Assembly (NCBI GenBank): GCA_944548615.1
Contig: OX155978.1
Location: 6,582,609 to 6,646,608, forward strand
Source: Micropterix aruncella
Lineage: Eukaryota; Arthropoda; Insecta; Lepidoptera; Micropterigidae
Reading direction: 5' to 3'
DNA: 64,000 nt
The position numbers were made by a program, and so were the translations under genes. The notes below the pieces were generated by a model. The model was not told where the DNA came from. It worked only from the letters and a program-made list of their open reading frames with translations, and searched no databases. Positions 10,429 to 20,544 of this stretch are shown piece by piece (positions within the stretch are counted from its first letter, which is position 1; every line of letters begins with the position of its first letter).

Positions 10429-11806
10429 CATGGGTCTTCAACCCGCGGCTGGCGTTCTTGGCGGCCCGCTCGCGTCCGCGTCGGCCTGCAGTTTTACGAC
10501 TAGGGCGGGTTGCGATTGACACACTTTCATTCCCTCGCTCAGTGCGTTGAGGAGAGTTGAATAGAAAACACGTTGCAACTTGCAACCTTGAGACCAGTTT
10601 GAGAATTGCAACGACCACTATAGGGGCAGATATTGATAAAATAGTTAAGATTAAACAAACACTAATCAAACATATCATTGATTGAATTTTATTAAAATAT
10701 TTTTTTGTTGGTAAAATTGTAGGTATAATAAATAACTTTAACAATTATTGTTCTTCAATTACTTGAGTTTGAAAAGCTGTTGTGCCACAAGGATCGGTAT
10801 TAGGACCTGTTCTCTACACAATATTCACATCTGATCTACCTCTAACTCAGGGCATAACTACTGCCACATTTGCAGACGATACAGCCATCCTGGCTAGTAA
10901 CTCCGACCCGCAAGTTGCCTCCGATATGCTCCAACTGGAATTGAATCAGGTCTATCAGTGGCTGAAACGTTGGAGAATCAAGGCTAGTGCAGCCAAATCC
11001 CAACACATTACTTTTGCTCTGCGGAGAGGCGATTGTCCAACAGTGAAACTGGGAGAAGACATACTACCCCACAACAACTGCGTCAAATATTTAGGCATGC
11101 ACTTGGATAGACGTCTCACCTGGAAAGACCACATCAAAAATAAAAGGACTCAATTGAATACTAAATTCTCAAGTATGAACTGGCTGATAGGACGTGGCTC
11201 ATGCCTTTCCCTAGAAAACAAGATGCTAGTTTATAAGGTGATCCTTAAACCGATATGGACTTACGGCATCCAACTATGGGGCACAGCCAGTGACTCCAAC
11301 GTAGAAATCCTTCAGCGATACCAGAACAAAGTTCTGAGGTCCATAGCAAACGCCCCATGGTTCACCCGGAACAGTGAGATCCACGAACACCTCAAAATGC
11401 CGACGGTTAAGGAAGAACTGCAAAAGTACAGTGCAAGATATAAAATGACACTGGTAGGACACGTGAATGCCCTAGCCTCAAACCTAACAAACGTAGGTGA
11501 AAACATAAGAAGGTTAAAACGCTTTGATGTGGCAGACCTGAGTGACAGACACTGACACTAGAGCAGTCAATTAATATTAAGAGGAGACTCTTCGAGGGAG
11601 GAGGAGAGGAGACTCTTACACGCCTTCAACTCAACAATACATCTGATTATGGTCTTCAATGCTGCGACCAATTGCAGATCAAAATCAATTGGAAAAAAAA
11701 AAAAAAATTACTTGACTTTATTTTGTAATATTTTGTTTGTGTTGCGGCCTGCCGAACCATAATCAAAGTATTGTCGGCCCTCGACCTCAAAAGGCTATAA
11801 CCCCTG
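10429..11806. mobile_element. hAT element with 8-bp duplication, split by a Jockey LINE
   Basis: GTATAAGT at 10421-10428 and 11807-11814 is a perfect 8-bp target duplication. The ends are CATGGGTCTTCAACCCGCGG and the inverse CAGGGGTTATAGCCTTTTGA, close to the CAGGGGTTCTCAACC type of hAT terminus. Without the LINE the element is about 438 bp and non-coding. Confidence 0.85.
10767..11706 (+). mobile_element. Jockey-clade LINE, 5'-truncated, with poly(A) and TSD
   Basis: ATTACTTGA at 10758-10766 and 11707-11715 flanks the insert, which ends in a run of A. The frame to 11555 reads PQGSVLGPVLYTIFTSDLPL, TTATFADDTAILAS (catalytic FADD), KYLGMHLDRRLTWKDH and PIWTYGIQLWG, all typical Jockey RT motifs. 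It lacks the endonuclease and RT fingers. It stays open for 257 codons, so it is a fairly young insertion. Confidence 0.93.
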
Positions 11807-11884
11807 GTATAAGTGATCTAATTGGTTGAAGATTCTCACATTTTGGGAAACAGCCATCTTGACCAATCAGATAGTTTCATTATG

Positions 11885-12637
11885 AAGTGAGACGTTGGGA
11901 GCGTAGTCCGCCGAACACTGCCACTATCATTATTTTCTCAAAATCATTCAATAAAGAGGACTTGCGTCATTTTAAGGTGCGTCTTAGTAAGGTTCGGAAT
12001 AGCTTTCTCTGCCAATCTTACTTATTCTACAACAAACTTCCATTACACATCAGGGGCCTTGGGGAGGTTCACTTTAAGAAAAATGTACAGGGTATTTTGA
12101 CTAAAAACCCCATTTATAGCATTGAGGATTTCGACAATATCAATTTTCGCAGCTCTATTGACCTACTTGACTGTTATTATTCCTTATTCTTTCTATTATT
12201 GACTATTTTACAATTGCGTTTTTTTTTCGTCTTCTAACTATTTATTGACTATAGTTTATATGACTGATTTCTTTGTATTTGTGTTTTTTCTTTAAAATAT
12301 CTTCCCGTATGATAATTTGTGAAATTATCCAATATTTGTGTGATTATTTAGTACTTAGGATTATATAGAAAATTAGATAGAAAATTTTACGAAATTACTT
12401 AAGAATTTTGATTGAAAATATTGGAAAATGTTGTTTCCTCTACATATACATATAACCTAGAAAATCTGCGCTTGGATGTTCAACGTTCATACCTTGCAAT
12501 ACCGACGTTCATATCTTATACCTTAATAGGTATTTATTTAAATATTATACTTGTTATTTTTATTACTTTTGACATAACCAAGTGTAGGAACTCCTATCAA
12601 CTGGTTTAAAATAAAAAAAAAAAAAAAAAAAAAAAAA
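11885..12637 (+). mobile_element. LINE C-terminal fragment with poly(A)
   Basis: The frame 11930-12237 gives SKVRNSFLCQSYLFYNKLPL then HIRGLGEVHFKKNV, the C-terminal tail seen after the RT of LINE elements. It ends in about 30 A residues at 12606-12637, directly before Ehbp1 segment 3. Confidence 0.7.
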
Positions 12638-12667
12638 TCATGAGAATTTTAATATCTGTGGAATAAG

Positions 12668-12927
12668 GACAAACATAATTTATTGTCATACTTTGGATGT
12701 TATTCAAATGGACCATGCTGGACGGAAGAACCGACTGGTTGTTTTTAATGCGGCATCTGATATCCGGTATGTTGTCCCAGCCCCATTAACCGAGTGCCAC
12801 TTTCCAGAAGCTGTCAAGCGACCAGTGAAGCTGATGACTCGGAGACAGCTGACTGATCCGTTTGGATCAGACGAAGAGGATGAAGATATGCAGAATAATC
12901 TGAATAATTCCGTTCAATCGGTGACAG
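12668..12927 (+). CDS. Ehbp1: Ehbp1 coding segment 3 (DPF-acidic motif)
   Basis: The frame includes IQMDHAGRKNRLVVFNAASD, then RRQLTDPFGSDEEDEDMQNN, a DPF tripeptide followed by a run of acidic residues. DPF/NPF motifs in endocytic adaptors bind clathrin-adaptor ears or EH domains; NPF is typical of EHBP1, and here the visible form is DPF. The donor ACAG|GTAATA at 12927/12928 is clear and leaves one base that fits segment 4. The 5' border is uncertain: AG candidates at 12666-12667 (used here) and 12643-12644 are both open, but neither is in phase with segment 2. A LINE poly(A) tail ends at 12637, just upstream, so the original acceptor region may be displaced or an exon may be missing. Confidence 0.7.
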
Positions 12928-13097
12928 GTAATATCATCTTTTAGTCTTTCATATCGACATTCTCTAGCTTTTTGAATTGACTAATATTTTTTGTCTGGGT
13001 GTATCTGTCTGTTTGAGAAATTGCATTTTAACCTGTTTGAAATGCCAATTATATACAGATTATTTGGAATCGGACTGTAAATTCTTTAGATGGAGAA

Positions 13098-13137
13098 GCT
13101 AAAGCTTTACAGCGAAATGCCGCTGTAAAGCTTTAGC
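13098..13137. other. Perfect 17-bp hairpin in intron
   Basis: GCTAAAGCTTTACAGCG at 13098-13114 is followed after a 6-base AAATGC loop by its exact reverse complement at 13121-13137. Nothing else nearby explains it. Confidence 0.85.
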
Positions 13138-13160
13138 TTTAGCAACCAAGTAGGTGTATT

Positions 13161-13931
13161 TTTTTATTTTTTTTATTTCTTGTGTGGGGCTTTTCTAAGG
13201 TCCTTATGAGCCTTGTAAAACTGCGACCATTGCTAATCTATTGTGTTCGCCACCTACTATAGTTCTGCGCTGAGCCTCGAGTCATTTAATAAACGCAGCA
13301 GGCTTTTGGCGCCAGATTGTTTTACCTCCTGGAGGTAATGAGCACCCAAGTGGGTGTATCTTTTACACATCAGCGGGCCACACTTGCACATGAGGTGCTG
13401 GGGAGTTTCCTCTGCCCCTTGGCAGAACCTGCACATTGTTGTGTCTCGGAGCTTGAGGTTGAACATGTGTTTGTTCAGGCCACAATGCCCCGTGAGTGCC
13501 CTCAATAGTATGCGTAGATTGTTCCTATTTAGCGATATGGCCTCACGGGCTGTCTTACGGACGTAAGCCTTAATTAGCGCTTTGGAATGATTCAACCCTG
13601 GCGTATTGTTCCAGTGGTTGACGGATTGTTCTAAACTTATTTGTTTGACAATTAGGTTTGCAAGGTTTTTTGGTATGCCACAGGGCCGTATAATGTTCCC
13701 TTTGCTCCCGTCTTAGCAAGTTCATCGGCTTTTTCTTTTTCCTCAATTCCTGCATGGCCGGGAACCCATCTTAGAATTACCCTGTTTTTTTCGCCCAGGG
13801 AATTCAGTAGTGATATGCAGTTTTGCACTAGCTTTGAATTAATGGTATTCGAGACTAGTGCCATAAGAGCTGCCTTGCTATCCGACCGGATATACATACG
13901 GTGGTTGGCGTAGTTCTTATGGAGGTTGATA
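13161..13931 (-). mobile_element. RNase H-bearing LINE 3' part
   Basis: On the minus strand: YIRSDSKAALMALVSNTINS and RWVPGHAGIEEKEKADELAK (RNase H motifs), then CRFCQGAEETPQHLMCKCG, a Cys/His zinc motif, and a 3' UTR ending AAAAGCCCCACACAAGAAA. This is the I/R1-like superfamily arrangement. Frameshifts break it. Confidence 0.88.
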
Positions 13932-14234
13932 GGTATGTACTTGTAAAAGTAGGTGTAGGTGTTGAAGTAGGTTTAAGTACAAGGTTATAGATGAGGAGTT
14001 TGTTGTCAACATATATAATGGAGTTTCTACCCATAAACCAATGCAGATTACGGTATTTTTTGGGACCTCAACTTGTCAATCGGCTGGGCGGCCGAGGCCT
14101 GAAGGGTTAAATACGTTAAATTCTTCCTACAATAAGTTCTCTGTAATAATAATGTAAATATGTATTGTTAGTAAATAATCTAATGAAAATAACCCTACGA
14201 TTTTTTTACCTACTTTTTAAATCATAACCCTAAA

Positions 14235-14533
14235 GGGCTCTCTAGCCGATCAAGCATGCGTCGCTGGCTGGGAGGGGATTGTAAACCGCAGGAAATATGC
14301 AAATATTTTTTAAATATATTTACCAAAAATGCCTAATATTGTAGTTTATACCAGGGAGTCACGTCATTCATCAATCAATTACGTCTAATTAATGTTACTC
14401 CCTGGTATAAACTACAACATTATGCATTTTTGGTAAATATTTAAGAAAAAAATATTCATTTCCTGCGGTTTACAATCTCTGCCCAGCCCGTGGAGCGATG
14501 CTTGTCAAGCATGCTTGGTCGTCTAGAGAGCCC
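14235..14533. mobile_element. Foldback MITE (about 299 bp)
   Basis: GGGCTCTCTAG at the left and CTAGAGAGCCC at the right, with the two halves complementary nearly throughout (ATTGTAAACCGCAGG, TTTACCAAAAATGC, GTAGTTTATACCAGGGAGT and their complements). Only some 35 central bases are unpaired. It has no coding capacity, and the superfamily is not clear. Confidence 0.9.
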
Positions 14534-14540
14534 CTAAGGT

Positions 14541-14607
14541 AGGTCTGTTAAACAAAAGAGTTGAACAGACCTGGTAGGTCTGTTAAACAAAAGAGTTGAA
14601 CAGACCT
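14541..14607. repeat. Two tandem 35-bp hairpin units
   Basis: AGGTCTGTT ... AACAGACCT occurs twice at a 35-bp spacing, identical in both units, each able to form a 9-bp stem around a 14-base loop. Confidence 0.88.
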
Positions 14608-14630
14608 ACGATAACAAAAAGGTTGTATCA

Positions 14631-14883
14631 CTCGACAACTGACAACGGGCGAACCCGTCACCTCAGGAAGTTTTAACGATTAGTCGTTCTATATCCCTGA
14701 ATTGAGCGCAGAAGTCTTGGACCAAACATTCCACCGTCAAGCTCCGCCACATGCCCGTAAGAGACCAACGCCTTAACCGCGAGATAGCCAGGAGTGTTGC
14801 CCAGCGGGCTTACACTTACGCCCTTACTTCCAATTACGACCAGATTACTCCAGTCTCTCGATTGGTTACGAGCCGTAGCTGAA
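14631..14883 (-). repeat. GC-richer foldback family (Fb), single arm
   Basis: Shares CGAACCCGTCACCTCAGGAA, GAAGTTTTAACGATTAGTCG, CCCGTAAGAG-CCAACGCC and CGCGAGATAGCCAGGA with 18009-18360. Minus is assigned by comparison with the 40595-41265 copy. Confidence 0.85.
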
Positions 14884-14949
14884 CTACATATGATATGCAA
14901 TAATTTCGACTTGAACTAAATACTATTATTTTTGTCATTTTTTGAACAG

Positions 14950-15047
14950 GTAATACCAAAGATTCACAAAGGCCGCCATCGTTGGTGGCCAGAGACGACA
15001 ACCAAAGACAGCAGACGCCGCCTTCAGACCAAATGACCAAAAATCAG
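14950..15047 (+). CDS. Ehbp1: Ehbp1 coding segment 4 (linker)
   Basis: Acceptor TTTTTGAACAG|GT at 14949/14950 and donor AATCAG|GTAAAC at 15047/15048. The frame reads GNTKDSQRPPSLVARDDNQR then QQTPPSDQMTKNQ. It takes one base from segment 3 and ends in phase 0, which fits segment 5. It is a short polar linker with no recognisable domain. A foldback repeat fragment ends about 65 bp upstream. Confidence 0.75.
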
Positions 15048-16368
15048 GTAAACATATGTATATTATTTTATATCATTATAGAAATAGTATACTGTTTGAT
15101 TTGGTATTGTGATGTCGTTTTTAGGGTTTTTTTTTTCAAACATTGATTTATTCACTTTGAACATTCGCATGCCTGGTTTTAATGTTACTTTTGTAGTTTC
15201 CATATTTTATTTGGGAATATAAAAGGAAGGAGTTTTTATTTTTATTGTTATTTTTGACATTTCTCAAATAATGGTAAATGGGCTAGTCATACATAAATTG
15301 GTGTTTTTTGTTGGCTCTAAAAATTAAGATAAAATTACAGAAGTCACTTTCAATTATTAGGGTTGCAACGATTCTTAGCATCTCTAGTTTCTATAAATGT
15401 ACACTTTATGGAGATGACCATTCTTGATTTATTTCCAGCAAAAATATTAAGTCTGTACTTTATTAGACTTGCCGTTTCAGAATAGAAATTTGTATGAAAA
15501 ATATATATTAAATTACTTGAAATAATAACCACTATTATTTTTAGAGTAATAAAAATATTTTTAAATATGATTAAGAGGCCTATTACAAAATAGCGTAGGT
15601 ATTCTTTTAAAATGAGTTGAAAAAATGAACGCATTTTTTTTTGGATGTAACTATAAAAGATAGGATAAATAAATAAATAAATAAATAAATAACTATTCCA
15701 CCCTGGGAGAAAACCGCGGCACTGAGCGCTCTTCTCTTGCGCAAGCAAATATATACAAAATTTCTAATTGTTTTTTGCAGTGTTTTCTCCTTTCTAATGA
15801 CAATAATTTATATTATGTCGTATTGCTAAAAGAGTGAACTTTAATATAGTATAAGTATTATATAAGAATCTTATTTTATTTCTGAGAAAATTAGAATGAT
15901 ACAGGAAGTTTTTTTTTAAATTTTGTGTAATTGTAAGTAATGTATACCTTGGATATGTGGTCAAAAAACGAAAAAATAAGGCCGCTATGGTCAACAAGAA
16001 TACATGACGGACATAAAAAAAAATAGTATACGGTTTTCGTTGTAGTGATATTACTGTATTAAGGAGCTCAAAGTTTGCCTTCCGAGCGTTTTACGAATAA
16101 CGACTTTCGGAAAATGGGCTGAATAAGTAAATAATATTCGTTATATCTAAAATTAAAGGCCGCTATGGTCAACATCAAGAAATGGTCCAGGTAATTCAGT
16201 AATTAAAGTTTGTAGAAATCTCTTCATTTCTTGGAATTAGAACGCCAAAAATCCACTTTTCTTGCCTTTCTGGAAAAAATATGTGATAGGGCTCTTAAGT
16301 ATGCGATTTAATTGCTCGCATTGAAACATTCTACTTTAACTCAGAAATAGGACATGGGCCATATCCTA
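15048..16368. other. AT-rich intron stretch, no gene seen
   Basis: Contains an AAAT microsatellite at 15660-15692 and the short motif AAGGCCGCTATGGTCAAC, which occurs twice (about 15978 and 16157). No protein-like frame or RNA gene was recognised. Confidence 0.5.
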
Positions 16369-16370
16369 TA

Positions 16371-16746
16371 CAGTGTGAGTTTTTAGTTAGTGACATCTTT
16401 GAAGTGGGTGAATCATCAGTATGAGCAAATAAGCAACTTTTGTGGTAAATGTCTTAAATATTCCAAATATATCTGTTCAGAAATAACAGCGCAGCGCCAT
16501 CTGTAGCCTTGCCTCTCGACTATTGTGTTCTTGAATGCCATTCAATGCCGCCGAGTTCGATGGCCTCGCTCCATTAATAATTAACAGCTGATCGGTCATC
16601 AAACTGTTCTAAATCATTTATATGAAATGTAATTTAAAAATAATTTTATTATATTATTTGTTATAACAATTTGTTATCAAAAGATGCTTATTTGCTCATA
16701 CTGATTTACCCACTTCAAGGATGTCACTAATTAAAAACTCAACCTG
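16371..16746. mobile_element. TA-flanked MITE (376 bp)
   Basis: TA at 16369-16370 and 16747-16748. The ends CAGTGTGAGTTTTTAGTTAG and, inverted, CAGGTTGAGTTTTTAATTAG continue as matching repeats for about 75 bp through CATC(C)TTTGAAGTGGG and GAGCAAATAAGC. Relatives are at 9227, 21994-22799, 38871-39150, 40248 and 49340-49483. Confidence 0.88.
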
Positions 16747-17666
16747 TATATCATATGACACATTTAAAAATAATATTTGCAATAGTTGTTTCTATGATGC
16801 GCAACAGATAGTAAATAAAAAAAATTGGAGGCTCTAGATTTTTTAAAATGAGTATTTTTATAAGGCAAAATAAGTTTGAGAACCAGTGCTGTAATGGATA
16901 ACTATTGGCACAGGGAAGCAATGCGATTTTTGAACGTTTCTATGATTGAAAACACAAATAACCCAAGCAACAACAAACAACAGAAAGATAAATGAATAAC
17001 TGATTTTGTAAACTAAATAACATGGCTTTGTAATATTTTTTTTTTTAATTTGACATTCGACTTAAACTGAAATTAAAAAAATGGCAATTTCATAGATAAG
17101 GACTTAATATCATTTTTTCGTTTAGTTTTTTAGATAAATTTCATTGCAGTTGTTATTGAATGTATGCTCCGTTTTACTATCTATAATTTATTATTTTTAA
17201 AAATATAATTTAAGTATCTCATTGTACTGAGAAGTCTTCCGTTTGGTTCCATTATGGCAGATGGATCTTACCGCTTGAAATATTTCATATTCCCAAAGTG
17301 CAGAAGAGACTATTCACTGCTTTAAGCATATATTTTTTAATTTTTTAGCTGTTATTTCATAGATGTTGTTGCAGAGAAACTATTTGGTTTTGATACTTTC
17401 GATGATGATGATGATGACTGAGAAGATGGTCATACTAAGGGTGTCAATCTCGATGGGCGAACCCGTCACCCTAGAGAGTTATAGCGGCATCGGGTCGTTC
17501 TTTCTCCTATGGAGTGACTCAGCGGACAAAAACAATTCACTGTCTAACTACACTGACAAGCCCGTAAAAGTCTAATGCCTTTCCGCGAGGCACTGGAAAG
17601 AGGAACCAGCGAGCCAACCTTGCTCCCTTACTACCAAATTTGGACAAATTTCTCCATCCTCCAGTC

Positions 17667-17778
17667 TGATGTTAGCTACCTGATGTTAGCTACCTGATGT
17701 TAGCTACCTGATGTTAGCTACCTGATGTTAGCTACCTGATGTTATCTACCTGATGTTAGCTAGCTACCTGATGTTAGC
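17667..17778. repeat. 14-bp tandem repeat TGATGTTAGCTACC
   Basis: Six near-perfect 14-bp units, one carrying a G-to-T change, then an 18-bp unit expanded by GCTA and a partial unit. Confidence 0.95.
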
Positions 17779-18008
17779 GGTAATTCAGTTTGAATTAATC
17801 GTGAACCATGGCGTCCTTTGCTCTTCAATATCACATGGCATGGGGTGGTCGATGGATCGTTTCAAAGGTTCACTCACTCACTCAACAACAACTCGCTGCT
17901 TCGGAAACTTACTTTTCCAGATTCCCCTGGTTATTGGCCGGAGTGCGCAGTCGATTGACTAACACCGCATGAATCGCGAACCAGCCGGTATTGCCCTAGG
18001 TGTTCTCC

Positions 18009-18793
18009 CAACTTGGGTTGTCGACTACAGCGGGCGAGCCCGTCACCTCAGGAAGTTTTAACGATTAGTCGTTGTATCTCCCTGGAGTGAGCACAGAAGA
18101 CTTGAGGACAAAATAGTCCACCGTCTAGCTACGCCACAAGCCCGTAAGAGGCCAACGCCTTAACCGCGAGATAGCCAGGAATGTTACCCAGCGGGCCTAC
18201 ACTCACGCCCTTACTTCCAATCGTGACCAGATTACTCCGGTCTCTCGATTGGTTACGAGTTCGAGGTCGCTTGCGCGGTCCTCTCCCTTACAAAGCGGTG
18301 AAGCGGTGTTTACCGAATCTATCGCGGACCACAGCGTCCTTTGCCCGGCTGTTCACTCAGGATCGGATGGCCGATGGTCATTTCAAAAGCAGTCGCCGTA
18401 AGGTCCGCAACCACCTCCGCTCTATAGGAAACAGTACTGCTTCTAGACTGGGTGAACAGCCGGGTAAAGGACGCCGTGGTCCGCGATAGATTCGGTATAC
18501 ACCGTTTCACCGCTTCGTAAGGGATAGGACCGCGCAAGCGACCTCGAACTCGGAACCAATCGAGAGACCGGAGAAATCTGGTCACAATTGGTAGTAAGGG
18601 CGCGAGTGTCGCCCGCCAGGTAACATTACTGGCTATCTCGCGGTAAGGCGTTGGTCTCTTACGGGTTGTGGCGTAGCTAGATGGTGGACTGTTTTGTCCC
18701 AAGTCTTCTACGCTCACTCCAGGGAGATAGAACGACTAATCGTTAAAACTTCCTGTGGTGACGGGCTCGCCCGCTGTAGTCGACAACCCAAGT
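18009..18793. repeat. Long inverted repeat, arms about 350 bp
   Basis: The left arm 18009-18360 (TTGTCGACTACAGCGGGCGA ... CGGCTGTTCAC) and right arm 18446-18793 (GTGAACAGCCGGG ... GTCGACAA) are complementary at most positions. They are separated by about 85 bp (GATCGGATGGCCGATGGTCA and on) which itself belongs to the same repeat unit in the 40.8-kb copy. Confidence 0.9.
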
Positions 18794-19149
18794 TGTTAGT
18801 CAGAGTGCACAGTCGATTGGCTTACGCCGCACGGTGCGCAGACCGTCCAGGAGCGCCAGAAGGTTGATTCCTAGGGGAAACTGACCATAAGGCCAGAGTC
18901 CTACCCAGGCTCGCACTTCAAGGTGTTCTCCCAGATTGGGACCTCAGATTCCACCTGTCCACGACTGGGCTAACAGCCGCAAGTAGAGTTCTTTCCAGGC
19001 TAGTCCCTCTTAGAGGAGGCTACCGGATGGGAACTGAACCGTGAGTTGAGCCGACTTAAGGTACTCACAGGTCATCAGGCCCAAACCGCACGGAACCATT
19101 AGGTACCAGGTTAGTTGCGCTTCACTCAGGACATAAACAAACGTAGTTG

Positions 19150-19345
19150 CCATAGACTTCACTGACCGAAGGCCTATTGTAACACTACTATTACACTTCT
19201 GGGGCGTGAGCGGTGGACTCTGTCAGAACTGTCGGAAGAAGGCTTTCTCGATTATTAAGATAAGTTTTGAAGTTAAATTTTTTTTTGTTCTTTTCTGTCG
19301 TCCGACATAAACTTTATTTATTGGTGGTTTGGAGGGTACTGTAAA
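19150..19345 (-). mobile_element. Diverged RLE retrotransposon fragment
   Basis: CCATAGACTTCACTGACCGA, ATTACACTTCTGGGGCGTGAG and GCTTTCTCGATTATT match the minus-strand 3' UTR and endonuclease-region sequence of the RLE family. The part between them is deleted, and divergence is high. Confidence 0.75.
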
Positions 19346-19491
19346 ATTTACCAAAAATATCGAAAGTATCGAAGCAAATAGTCGACCCGTTTTGTAAAGA
19401 TATTTTAGCTAGCTAGCGCTAGAGTGCACATTTCATTTGCTCATTTTTCATAATGCATGTGGGCATGTTGCGTGTGCGTGTGTGTTCGAAG

Positions 19492-19653
19492 GAGGTACGC
19501 ATGCGCGTTCGCCAGCTGCTGCGCGAGGTGAAGTTGCACGCGAGCGCGGCGCCCGGCCAGCCGAGCGCGGCCGCGGCGCGCCAGGCGGGCGCCTTGTCGG
19601 TGCGCTTGGCTCGCTCCGTCGAACAGATCCTCAATAACGAGAGGGACGTCAAG
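19492..19653 (+). CDS. Ehbp1: Ehbp1 coding segment 5 (GC-rich helical exon)
   Basis: This exon is far richer in GC than its surroundings. It reads RMRVRQLLREVKLHASAAPG, an alanine-rich stretch, then RLARSVEQILNNERDVK. The donor CAAG|GTAAGT at 19653/19654 is strong. The acceptor is placed at 19490-19491, in phase 0 with segment 4; an AG three bases later would drop one residue. The helical, Arg/Leu-rich composition suggests a pre-coiled-coil region. It joins segment 6 in phase 0 to give ...RDVK-PLTEEARQAQ. Confidence 0.78.
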
Positions 19654-20098
19654 GTAAGTCGCTTCGCCTGCTCCTTTCCATGCTTAGGCTAGCGCGTTTA
19701 CATGCTAAGGCTTTTTTTATCTGCAATCGGTCGCTACATAAATATGCAGTGTCTAAATAGTCTAAATAGTCCCTCATTTGTAGTCTAAATAGACTACATA
19801 CATAAGTAATTATGACAATTTACTGACTTTACTGACTTCTTTACTTTTATACTAATACGGATATTAGGAGTTTTTTTGTGGAGGAGATTATTGCACATGC
19901 AAAACTTACTTGAAAATCATCTTTAAAAAGCCTTTTTTATAGAACAAGAAAAAACTTAACTCATTGTCGAAAAGAACACAATTTTTTGTAACACGTTGAA
20001 CGCCAAACTAAAAACCATGTTTAGCCCAGTGCGCCAGACGCGATCACAACCCTTGATCACTTCAAAAGCCTGTAGGCGGCCAATGGACAGCATTTGTT
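19654..20098. other. Intron stretch, nothing recognised
   Basis: AT-rich, with a few imperfect GTCTAAATAG repeats near 19752-19792. No gene or transposon end identified. Confidence 0.5.
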
Positions 20099-20375
20099 TG
20101 TTTGTTTATACTGTTTATTGTGAAAATGTCACAATGGGCGGGTTTATTGTCATATGACAATCTCTTACAACCAACCCTACTATGACGTGTTACGTATATG
20201 TGCGTGTAACATGTCTGTAAGTGTGTGTCTTGTTATTGCATTCCATCGACAGAATTGAAAATGCAATTCTGTTAATTAGATCCCAACGGAAAATGGTGAC
20301 CCAGCCGGGAATCGAACCCGGGACCTTACAATGTAAGATCAGGCGACCTAACCACTATGCCACCATAGGTGCATA
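20099..20375 (-). mobile_element. tRNA-derived SINE
   Basis: On the minus strand a tRNA-like head has a TGGCATAGTGGTTAGG A box and a GGGTTCGATTCCCGGCTGGG B box. The body ends TGACAATAAACCCGCCCATT and CAATAAACAGTATAAACAAA. It shares head and tail with 56066-56333. Confidence 0.9.
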
Positions 20376-20544
20376 GTATGGCATAGTGACTGTTTTCGTT
20401 AGCATTTCGACTGTTTCTACTAAGGCAAGTGACCCGCGCGGCCCCACAGTTCAACCTGACCACTTGGCACAAAAAAGGAAAGACGGTTGGATATTCTTAC
20501 AGGCCGAGACGGACACTGGTGTCTGCCATTTGACATCTCGGAAA

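Larger units (their letters stand above)
17450..19130. repeat. Compound GC-richer foldback repeat (Fb)
   Basis: The block starts with GGGCGAACCCGTCACC and CCCGTAAAAGTCTAATGCC (a diverged arm), passes through a 14-bp tandem array (17667-17778) and GGAGTGCGCAGTCGATTG, contains the long inverted repeat 18009-18793, and ends in sequence (GCGCAGACCGTCCAGGAGC, CCTAGGGGAAACTGACC) that recurs inverted at 40640-40830. No RT, transposase or helicase motif was found. The open frames on both arms are mirror images of the same DNA and not credible proteins. Confidence 0.8.

Noticed and set aside
17667..17778. CRISPR-like or regulatory array
   Set aside because: Contiguous 14-bp tandem units with no spacers.
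18181..18717. Open frames of 102 and 132 codons on opposite strands with the same RLLRSLDWLRVRGRLRGPLP-like content
   Set aside because: They are the two arms of one inverted repeat read from opposite strands; no domain, start context or conservation beyond the DNA identity. A similar frame at 34312-34578 is another copy.
19437..19652. Frames on other strands at the GC-rich block
   Set aside because: Explained by the Ehbp1 exon in the frame that fits the phases of its neighbours.
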